Of a stretch of DNA of 64,000 bases, positions 50,271 to 57,859 are shown in pieces. The DNA comes from Fretibacter sp964410285 (lineage in GTDB: Bacteria > Pseudomonadota > Alphaproteobacteria > Caulobacterales > Maricaulaceae). The stretch covers positions 1 to 64,000 of the forward strand of contig CAYPFR010000004.1 in assembly GCA_964410285.1 (NCBI GenBank), read 5' to 3'. The notes beneath the pieces are model-generated. The model was not told where the DNA came from and did no database searches. It saw nothing but the letters and a program-made list of their open reading frames with translations. The position numbers and the translations under genes are program-made. Every line of letters starts with the position of its first letter. Position 1 is the first letter of the stretch.

Positions 50271-51590
50271 TTACTCTGCTGCGGTTGTTTCCGCGGCTAT
50301 GCCATTCTTCGTTTGCGCATAAACCAGAGCTTGGAAACTGTCATGCAAGGCAGGGTCTTCTTGCCCGAAATACTGAAGCATAATGATCCCAAAAGCATTG
50401 CTATCGGGATCAACCCAAAAATTTGTCCGCGCGGCGCCGCCCCAGCCCCATTGCCCCTTGGCTTTGCCCTGACGAGAAACCTGCTTGGGATCGGATTTAA
50501 TCTGAACACTCCCGCCAAACCCGAAGCTAGCGTTAGTGGGGCCGCCAAGCCATGGCATCATAAATTTGTCATCAGCGTCCATCTGGTCTGACATCATCAT
50601 TTTCACACTGATCGGCTCCAGAATTTGTGTACCGTTGTGATGACCGCCCTTTAGCATCATTTGCGCAAATTTTGCATAATCATCTAGCGTCGAAACTAAG
50701 CCGCCGCCGGCAGATTGAAACGCATTGTCATTGAGGAATGGGCTGGTTTGGCTCTCCTCTTGGACAGAGTAATTGCCTTCATCGTCTAAGAAATAATTGG
50801 TCGCGAAGCGCTCCTTTTGCGAAGGGCGGACGCGAAAGCTGGTTTCGCTCATGCCAAGCGGGCCAAAGACACGGCGCTGCATGAGATCACCCAATCGTTC
50901 ACCCGTGACAACTTCTGCAATTCGGCCCAGAACATCGATAGAATAACTATAGTACCAGCCATCTCCGGGCTGGGCGAGGAGTGGCAGCTTGGCAAGTTTT
51001 TGCATTTTAACATCCAAACCTTCATCAGGTTTGAACAATCCCGCTTTTGTATAGGCGCTCTCAACTGGATTAATTTCACCGAAAATGCCGTAGCCCATAC
51101 CCGCTCGGTGCAGCAATAGGTCTTTGATTGTCATTGGACGGGCTTGCGGGGTTAACTTTGGCCTGTCGTCCTCTCCTAAGCTTAAAACCTGCATATTGGC
51201 CAGTTCGGGAATATGTTTTGAGACAGGGTCTTCGAGTTCAAGCAGGCCGTCTTCGCGCAAATCCATAATCAAGGCGGCGGTGACGGGCTTGGTCATGGAA
51301 TAAATGCGCCACACTGTATCAACAGAGGCGGGATAACCGCGCTCTCGGTCGGCCATTCCAAAGGCGTTCTTGTAAACAACGCGGCCCTCGTCATAGACCA
51401 GAGCCGAGACGCCAACATGCGCGCCCGAGTCAATTGCGCCCGCCAAGAGACTGTCCATGGCGGCTGTATCAAAAACGGACGGGGAGATTTCTGCCGTTTT
51501 AGAGGCGGTGCCGGCAGATGGCGCGCATGCCGTGCAGAACAAAAGCCCGGCGAGTAGGCTAGCGCTCCTAAATGTCGTGTTTAAAGGCAT
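50271..51590 (-). CDS. beta-lactamase-fold serine hydrolase, lipoprotein
   Basis: Class C beta-lactamase/EstB-type hydrolase of 439 residues with a lipoprotein signal (LLFCTAC, Cys22). The nucleophile motif Ser98-Met-Thr-Lys101 (YSMTK), the tyrosine motif YYSYS and WGWGG (in place of KTG) are present. This family includes esterases and transesterases more often than true beta-lactamases. It is probably envelope-bound. It follows the M16 protease gene in the same direction 23 bp away, so may be co-transcribed. Confidence 0.83.
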   Translation of the reverse strand: MPLNTTFRSASLLAGLLFCTACAPSAGTASKTAEISPSVFDTAAMDSLLAGAIDSGAHVGVSALVYDEGRVVYKNAFGMADRERGYPASVDTVWRIYSMTKPVTAALIMDLREDGLLELEDPVSKHIPELANMQVLSLGEDDRPKLTPQARPMTIKDLLLHRAGMGYGIFGEINPVESAYTKAGLFKPDEGLDVKMQKLAKLPLLAQPGDGWYYSYSIDVLGRIAEVVTGERLGDLMQRRVFGPLGMSETSFRVRPSQKERFATNYFLDDEGNYSVQEESQTSPFLNDNAFQSAGGGLVSTLDDYAKFAQMMLKGGHHNGTQILEPISVKMMMSDQMDADDKFMMPWLGGPTNASFGFGGSVQIKSDPKQVSRQGKAKGQWGWGGAARTNFWVDPDSNAFGIIMLQYFGQEDPALHDSFQALVYAQTKNGIAAETTAAE

Positions 51591-51613
51591 GGTATTTTCC
51601 GTTCCGTCTGCGA

Positions 51614-54463
51614 TTAATCTTGGTTTGTATTAAGGAAGATGGGCTCACCATATCCTAACGCGCTTAGCCGCCCGGCCTGCGTCTTGGCATCGCCGACAAC
51701 GATCATATTCATCGCATCAATGCGCATGTAGTCGGCGGTGAGGCGCTTGACGTCTTCAAGGGTCATAGCCTCTATGCGTTTTGCATTTAAGTTCTTGAAA
51801 TCAGAGCTATACCCATATTCGCTCATCTGGGAAATGATAGACAGCTTATCGGACAGTGTCTCGTTTTTCAGAGCCTGACCCCGCAGCAACGCTTCTTTCA
51901 TGACCTTTAAATCGTTTTGAGTGAATTCAGGGCCGTAGCGGCTTACGATATCGCTAATGAGTTCAAGGCTTTCTTTGGTAACATTGCTGCGCACACTTGA
52001 CGTTATGCGAAATGTCCCGTCATCCTTTGCACCCGAAAATCCCGAACGAATACCATATGTATAGCCCTTATCTACCCGCAGGCTAGTGTTGAGCTTTGAG
52101 GTGTAAATACCGCCCAACGGGAAGTTAATGGCTTGGGCCAAGACATAGTCGGGATGAACGGCTGAAAGCGAGGGTCGTTCAAGACGGAGCACAGATTGTT
52201 TGGCACCTGGCACGTCATAAAAATAAAGCCGAGAGGTTTCCACCGCTTTGGCCCCTGACAGGATCTGCGCTGGCGGCACGGGCGTCTCCCATTTGCTCGC
52301 CAGCGAGTCCGCTGCGTTGCGTACTTCATTTTTTGTGACCGCTCCGACGAGATGCAAAACCGTGTCGCCTGCCGCATAATTCTCCGCGTGGAAGGCTTTC
52401 ACGTCCTGTATTGTTATGGCTTTCATTTTATCTTCGGGGCCAAAGCCCGCATAATGATAGGGATGATCGGAGTCGTAGGCGAGAGCGGCGGCCTCGCGCC
52501 GGGCGATGCTGTTGGGATCGGCCGCGGCGACTTTAATTTGATTAATCCGCTTTATCTTCAAAAGCTCAAACTCTTCCTCATCCCATCGCGGATTTAAAAT
52601 CATATCCTCAATGAGGGCGAATGTTTTATCAAAATTTCGCGCGAGGGTATTACCAGAAATCGTAGTTTCCGTCAGGCTCGCCGAAACATTAATCGTAGAG
52701 CCAAGTGATTTAACAGCGTCTTCAAATTCGGCTGTGTTCAGGCTCGTTGTACCTTTTTCCAGCATATCTCCGGTGATATCAGCAAGCGCAGGGGTCATGG
52801 CGCCGGCGCGGTTTTGCCCGGCCTGAATTTGCAATGAGAAATAGACTAAAGGTGTTTCGCGGTTTTCTATGCCGTAAACTTCGATACCATTGGCGAGCGT
52901 ATCGCGCCAGACGCCCGGCGTCCGAAGCGTGTAGGGAGCACCGAAGTCCGGTTCTATCGTGCGGTCAAATGATGACGGCGTGGGGGTGAAGGTTCGAGCC
53001 GTGGGGTCAAAGTTAAGATCGGCCTCTGCGCCAATCTCTATTTTTTCTTCCGCAATGACAACTTCTCGGGCTCCGCTCAGCGCTAGCTCGGCTTGTCCTT
53101 TGGGGACCACGGAGCTGTGTAAAACCGGTTTGTCCTTAATGTACTTATTATAAACCCGCATAACATCATCGGGAGTAACGCTTTGAAGGGCGGCAAGATC
53201 AGTTTTGTAAAAATGCGGATCGCCGGTAAATAGATCATATTCAGCAAGCTGAATCGCTTTCCCTAGTACGGATTGTATCTCATTGTAAAAGGCGACTTCC
53301 TTACCGGCTTTGATACGGTTAAGGTCGGCGAGGGAAATGCCGTTTTCTTCAAACCTATCAAAGCCGTCTTCTATTGCGGGGAGTAGATCATCCAGCGGCT
53401 CTCCCTCAGTGCCGCGAATAATCAGATAAAACTCGCCAGCGATTTCGGAGGTATTGCTAAAGGTAGTGACATTCGACGTAAGCTTGGTTTCGTCGACCAA
53501 AACTTCATTGAGCGGCGCGCGCTTACCTATGGATAGATATTCGCTTAGGATTTCGAGGGGATAGCTATCCGGATGGTATTGTTCGACCGTAGGCCAAACG
53601 GCGGTAAGTTGCGGAAGCTTGGCGAAATTGTCAACATAATAAAGCGATTTTGACTCCGGCAGGGATCCGGCGCGTGGGGGATAAGGCTCCACCGCTTCAC
53701 CGCGCGGAATTTCGCCGAAATATTTCTCAATCAATAGTTTGGCTTCCGCGATATCAAAATCGCCAGTCAGGCTAAGCGTTACGTTATTGGGAACATACCA
53801 GCGCTCATAGAAAGCCCGCGTATCCTCAAGCGTGGCTGCATCCAAATCCTCCAGCGAACCAATAACCTGCCAATTATAAGGATGGTCCTCCGGGTAAATC
53901 GCCTTTCCGATAATGTCCCAATTATGACCATAAGGTTGATTGTCAACGCGTTGACGCTTTTCATTTTTAACGACTTGCTTTTCATTATCCACGACATTTT
54001 GCGTCACGGTATTTATGAAATAACCAAGTTTATCGGCTTCGGCCCAGATAACTTTCTCTAGTGCGTCGGAGGGCACGGCTTGGAAATATTGCGTCATATC
54101 ATTCGTGGTAAAGCCGTTTGTACCTTCGCCGCCAATACGCGTGTTCATTTCGTCTAGCCCGCCATAGCCAAGATTTTCTGAATCTAAAAACAAGAGATGC
54201 TCGAAAAGGTGCGCAAAACCCGTGCGTCCCTTGGATTCACGCGCAGATCCAACATGGGCGGCAATGTCAATCGCCACAATTGGGTCCGAACGGTCTACAT
54301 GCAGTACGACGCTTAACCCGTTCTCAAGTTCATAGCTTTCAATATCGAGGGTGAGATTAGATGAAGGCGCCCCGCCGCTCCCGGTTGTCCCTTGCGGGCC
54401 AGCGCAAGCCGATAGTACCGCAAAGGCCGATGCGATAGTGATGGCTTTTAGAAAATGTGTCAT
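51614..54463 (-). CDS. M16-family zinc metalloprotease, lipoprotein
   Basis: Pitrilysin/insulinase-type protease of 949 residues, with lipobox AVLSAC (Cys20). The inverted zinc motif His85-x2-Glu88-His89 (HLFEH) is intact in the first half; the second half (from about 490) is the inactive partner repeat, so both halves are fused in one chain. It likely degrades peptides in the periplasm. AGAGG precedes the ATG. Confidence 0.9.
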   Translation of the reverse strand: MTHFLKAITIASAFAVLSACAGPQGTTGSGGAPSSNLTLDIESYELENGLSVVLHVDRSDPIVAIDIAAHVGSARESKGRTGFAHLFEHLLFLDSENLGYGGLDEMNTRIGGEGTNGFTTNDMTQYFQAVPSDALEKVIWAEADKLGYFINTVTQNVVDNEKQVVKNEKRQRVDNQPYGHNWDIIGKAIYPEDHPYNWQVIGSLEDLDAATLEDTRAFYERWYVPNNVTLSLTGDFDIAEAKLLIEKYFGEIPRGEAVEPYPPRAGSLPESKSLYYVDNFAKLPQLTAVWPTVEQYHPDSYPLEILSEYLSIGKRAPLNEVLVDETKLTSNVTTFSNTSEIAGEFYLIIRGTEGEPLDDLLPAIEDGFDRFEENGISLADLNRIKAGKEVAFYNEIQSVLGKAIQLAEYDLFTGDPHFYKTDLAALQSVTPDDVMRVYNKYIKDKPVLHSSVVPKGQAELALSGAREVVIAEEKIEIGAEADLNFDPTARTFTPTPSSFDRTIEPDFGAPYTLRTPGVWRDTLANGIEVYGIENRETPLVYFSLQIQAGQNRAGAMTPALADITGDMLEKGTTSLNTAEFEDAVKSLGSTINVSASLTETTISGNTLARNFDKTFALIEDMILNPRWDEEEFELLKIKRINQIKVAAADPNSIARREAAALAYDSDHPYHYAGFGPEDKMKAITIQDVKAFHAENYAAGDTVLHLVGAVTKNEVRNAADSLASKWETPVPPAQILSGAKAVETSRLYFYDVPGAKQSVLRLERPSLSAVHPDYVLAQAINFPLGGIYTSKLNTSLRVDKGYTYGIRSGFSGAKDDGTFRITSSVRSNVTKESLELISDIVSRYGPEFTQNDLKVMKEALLRGQALKNETLSDKLSIISQMSEYGYSSDFKNLNAKRIEAMTLEDVKRLTADYMRIDAMNMIVVGDAKTQAGRLSALGYGEPIFLNTNQD

Positions 54464-54578
54464 ATGGGCCTCTTATATTTGTTTCTTGCATGTTTGGCAG
54501 TCCCGCCGCTGCCGCGCAAGGGGCAGGGTAATCTTACGTGATCTGCCAGATCTGCGAGAAAACCTCACAATGCAGGAC

Positions 54579-55064
54579 TTAGTCAAAACGTCCGCGCTGC
54601 GTATCTTTGCGTAGCGTGTCGGCGGGGAAGACTTTGGCATTCATGACGCCATAAACGCCGGCGGGCAAGGTCTGCGCCGCAATCAATGCGCCGCCAAGGT
54701 TGAATCCAGCGTCTGATTTGCCAAGTGAGAACGGCCGCATAGCGCCCGTTATGACAACCGTTTTATTGCCCGTCTTGCCCATCAGGAATCGCGCTGTCAC
54801 CTCCATTGTTCCTGTGCCGTGCGTGAGAACGATAGCGTTTTCATTGGCCGCTATGATCCGTTCTAGTATGAGCTTTCTGTCCTCGTCGGTCATCTCAAGG
54901 CTGTCTTTCATTAAAATAACTTCTTGTCGCGGCATGAAACTCCGCCCGATTTTCAGAATGTCGCCTATGTGGCTGCGTTTCGAGCGCCGAAACGCCAGCG
55001 CTTCGGCCGCAGTATCATGCACCTTATCAAGGGTTCCCCCCGTGATTAAAATAGCTATGTCCAT
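54579..55064 (-). CDS. asparaginase N-terminal domain protein
   Basis: Protein of 161 residues equal to the N-terminal domain of asparaginase: the nucleophile loop ITGGTLDK and the THGTGTME motif with the second threonine are present, then ITGAMRPF. The C-terminal domain of the usual 330-residue enzyme is missing, with no remnant downstream, so it is a stand-alone domain or a reduced homologue. A TTG start 21 bp upstream is possible; ATG 55064 was chosen. Divergent from panD. Confidence 0.78.
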   Translation of the reverse strand: MDIAILITGGTLDKVHDTAAEALAFRRSKRSHIGDILKIGRSFMPRQEVILMKDSLEMTDEDRKLILERIIAANENAIVLTHGTGTMEVTARFLMGKTGNKTVVITGAMRPFSLGKSDAGFNLGGALIAAQTLPAGVYGVMNAKVFPADTLRKDTQRGRFD

Positions 55065-55219
55065 AAATGCGTATAAGCCTTGCAATAATGCCTAAGGAAT
55101 AGCCATTGCTATAGCCTATGCTGAACGGTAAATAAACGGTGAGAAATGGCCTCTTTAGGGGGCTTTTATTCGGTAAAACGCATCCCATATAGGGAGGGTA
55201 ACCGACCAGAGGAGGTCAT

Positions 55220-55582
55220 ATGCTACTGACCATGATGAAGGGTAAAATTCACCGTGCGACAGTCACCCAAGCTGATCTGCATTACGAAGGTTCGATTTCT
55301 ATCGACCAAGACCTGCTTGATCGCGCCGGAATTCTGCCAAATGAGCAGGTTGATATTTTAAATATCAATAATGGCGAGCGCTTCACGACCTATGCGATTA
55401 CAGCGCCCCGCGGCTCTAAAACCTTTGGGCTGAATGGCGCGGCGGCCCGCCGTGTGCAATTGGGCGATAAAATCATCATCATAACCTATTGCCAAATGGA
55501 GGCCGAAACGGCGCGAAATTATGCGCCAAATGTCGTGCTGCTTGATGAAAATAACGAGGTTTATCACCCTCCGGTTCACTGA
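55220..55582 (+). CDS. panD: PanD, aspartate 1-decarboxylase
   Basis: Pyruvoyl-dependent aspartate decarboxylase proenzyme, 120 residues. Self-cleavage occurs at Gly24-Ser25 (HYEGSISI), making the pyruvoyl group on Ser25; Lys9 and Tyr58 match the known active-site residues. It makes beta-alanine for pantothenate and hence CoA. A strong GAGGAGG site precedes the ATG. A short GC-rich hairpin followed by TTTTATT lies about 60 bp upstream, possibly a terminator or attenuator. Confidence 0.95.
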   Translation: MLLTMMKGKIHRATVTQADLHYEGSISIDQDLLDRAGILPNEQVDILNINNGERFTTYAITAPRGSKTFGLNGAAARRVQLGDKIIIITYCQMEAETARNYAPNVVLLDENNEVYHPPVH

Positions 55583-55592
55583 GGCCTGATGG

Positions 55593-56597
55593 CTAAGTCC
55601 ACGAAAGCAGCGTGCTAGCTGCGGCGCGGCCACTAAGATATGCCCCCTCGACCCGCCCCCCAAGACACCAGTCGCCGCAGGCAATGATTCCAAGACCTTC
55701 GTCCGATAGGCAGTCTTGCCCCGCGCCCTCCAGCACCGAAGCATAAAGCCACCTGTGTATTGTTGTATATTTCGCCGCCGCGGCATCAAGCCCCATAAGC
55801 TCGCTTGCACGCTCCAGCATTATTCTCTCTAGGGCGTCCTTGGGATGACCGACATGACGCTCTGACCAATCTGGGCCAGATTGGATGATGACCGTGGCTT
55901 GATCGCGCGCCCGTCCGGGTTTTGAAGAATTATGCGCGATCCAGCTTGCGGCCCCGTCTTCGCTGCGCAGGGTGTCCCACGGAAGATCAAGCGGAGTGTC
56001 AAACCCGGCCATGACGGTAAAGCAAGCCTGCATTTTAATGTCGTCTTGGAGAATATCTGCGCCGGAAAACCCTGTTGGGGAGAGCAAATGGTCGGCCTGC
56101 GGTGCGGGCACGGCGCAAATGACGAAATCAAAGCCTTCTTCATTGCTGCCGTCCTCAAACTCCAATTTCCATTTTCCAGTCATGCAGGACAGAGCCGAAA
56201 CACGGCGCGAGGTTTGAATAGTTAACCCCTGAGCGCGGGCTTTGATCCAGCTATTCATGCGCGGGGTGGAGACATAACGTTCCCCGCCTGTATCGGGCTC
56301 GTGAACGCCGTCTTCTTTCTGATATATCGCGCGTCCATTCCAGTGTGCCATATGGCCCGCCGCGAGTGCGCGTTCTACTTCGGCCTTAAATGCGGGGGCT
56401 CTGACAGTGAAATATTGCGCGCCGTGGTCAAATTCAAACTCATCTGTGCGCCGCGTTGACATGCGTCCACCCGCGCCGCGTGATTTTTCAAAAATCAAAA
56501 TCGTTGCATCTGTTTGAGGTTTGGTTCCAAAGGCCTCTTTTAGTGCGTTTGCTGCCGTAATGGCAGACACGCCTGCACCTATTATTGCTATTCTCAT
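55593..56597 (-). CDS. renalase-like FAD/NAD(P)-binding oxidoreductase
   Basis: Flavoprotein of 334 residues with the dinucleotide motif IAIIGAGVSAIT, then GRMSTRR, DHGAQYFTVR, and a C-terminal CGDWCLGGRVEGAYLSGR FAD segment. This pattern is that of renalase-like amine or dihydropyridine oxidases common in Proteobacteria. ATG 56597 follows AGAGAG; the open frame continues upstream to 56639 without a ribosome site. It converges with panD, 10 bp apart. Confidence 0.82.
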   Translation of the reverse strand: MRIAIIGAGVSAITAANALKEAFGTKPQTDATILIFEKSRGAGGRMSTRRTDEFEFDHGAQYFTVRAPAFKAEVERALAAGHMAHWNGRAIYQKEDGVHEPDTGGERYVSTPRMNSWIKARAQGLTIQTSRRVSALSCMTGKWKLEFEDGSNEEGFDFVICAVPAPQADHLLSPTGFSGADILQDDIKMQACFTVMAGFDTPLDLPWDTLRSEDGAASWIAHNSSKPGRARDQATVIIQSGPDWSERHVGHPKDALERIMLERASELMGLDAAAAKYTTIHRWLYASVLEGAGQDCLSDEGLGIIACGDWCLGGRVEGAYLSGRAAASTLLSWT

Positions 56598-56827
56598 CTT
56601 GCTCTCTTTTGACGCTTTACGACGTCTATAGGCTGCCACTTGGCTGATGTCGGGTAAATACTCAATTTAGTCCCTCCGGTGAGGTTAGGAAAGGGCTAAT
56701 AGTGATGTAGGTAAACGAAAATTTCTGCTTTCGTTTTCGAAAAATTATGGTAAACGCAGCCGTTGTCAAAGCTAAAGAAAATTAAGCCTGACATCGCTGT
56801 CATAAATTTATTGAAAAAGAGGCTCAA

Positions 56828-57838
56828 TTGACCCTTCGTATTGCTATTAATGGTTTTGGCCGCATCGGTCGTAATGTTCTGCGCGCTCTGCACGAAAGCG
56901 GCCGCGATGATATGCAGGTTGTGGCGATTAACGATCTCTCGACGACCGAAAATTTGGCCCATTTGATCAAGTACGATTCTGTGCACGGACGTTTTGGCGG
57001 GGCGGTAAACTTCACTGAAAACAGCCTCGATATCGGGCAAGGTAAAATTCAGGTTACGGCCGAACGCAATCTTGAAGATCAGGATTGGGCTGATAACGGT
57101 GTTGATATTGTGATGGAATGTACCGGTATTTTTACGGCGCGCGATGAGGCGGCCAAACATTTACAAGCGGGCGCAAAAAGAGTGCTGATCTCTGCACCCG
57201 GTGCCAATGCCGATAAAACGGTTGTGTTCGGGGTTAATGACGAAACCTTGGGCGCAGAGGATATTGTTGTTTCTAATGGGTCCTGCACGACCAACGCGCT
57301 CGCGCCGATTGCCAAAGTTCTGCACGAGAGCTTTGGCATCCAGAGCGGCTTTATGACCACGGTTCATGCTTATACAGGCGATCAGCCAACGCTTGACCGT
57401 GTTCATCGCAAAGACCCGAACCGCGGCCGGGCTGCCGCTATCTCCATGATTCCGACCTCGACAGGCGCAGCCAAAGCCATCGGATTGGTGCTGCCCGATC
57501 TTATGGGTAAGCTTGACGGCAAGGCGATCCGCGTACCGACCCCAAATGTCTCTGTCGTGGACCTATGCGTGAACCTTGAGAACGCCGCGAGTAAAGATGC
57601 GATTAACGCTGCCATGCATGCGGCGGCAGACGGCCCGCTTAAGAATATTCTACAAGTCATAGACGACAGCGTTGTTTCTGTTGATCTTAATCACGACCCG
57701 CATTCATCTTCGCTTGTGACCCGCGATACTGTCGTTGTTTCAGACAAATTCGCACGGGTCTTGTCATGGTATGACAATGAATGGGGATTCTCCAACCGAA
57801 TGCTCGACACGGCCGCAGTTATGGGCAAGTTCATTTAG
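56828..57838 (+). CDS. gap: glyceraldehyde-3-phosphate dehydrogenase
   Basis: Type I GAPDH of 336 residues. The start is TTG 56828 after AGAGG, giving TLRIAINGFGRIGRN as the N-terminus. The catalytic Cys153 (SNGSCTTN) and His180 (TTVHAYTGDQ) are present, and WYDNEWGFSNRM closes the protein. It oxidises glyceraldehyde 3-phosphate with NAD in glycolysis or gluconeogenesis. A C4-type carboxylating enzyme gene follows 18 bp downstream. Confidence 0.95.
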   Translation: MTLRIAINGFGRIGRNVLRALHESGRDDMQVVAINDLSTTENLAHLIKYDSVHGRFGGAVNFTENSLDIGQGKIQVTAERNLEDQDWADNGVDIVMECTGIFTARDEAAKHLQAGAKRVLISAPGANADKTVVFGVNDETLGAEDIVVSNGSCTTNALAPIAKVLHESFGIQSGFMTTVHAYTGDQPTLDRVHRKDPNRGRAAAISMIPTSTGAAKAIGLVLPDLMGKLDGKAIRVPTPNVSVVDLCVNLENAASKDAINAAMHAAADGPLKNILQVIDDSVVSVDLNHDPHSSSLVTRDTVVVSDKFARVLSWYDNEWGFSNRMLDTAAVMGKFI

Positions 57839-57845
57839 TCAAAGT

Positions 57846-57859
57846 AGGAGAGCGTCATC
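57846..57859 (+). promoter_or_regulatory. ribosome site with ATC start codon
   Basis: AGGAG (57846-57850) is six bases before ATC (57857-57859). The frame has a TAG at 57845 and no ATG, GTG or CTG until TTG 57965, while the intervening 36 codons read as protein continuous with the downstream gene. ATC is therefore the probable initiator. Confidence 0.55.
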
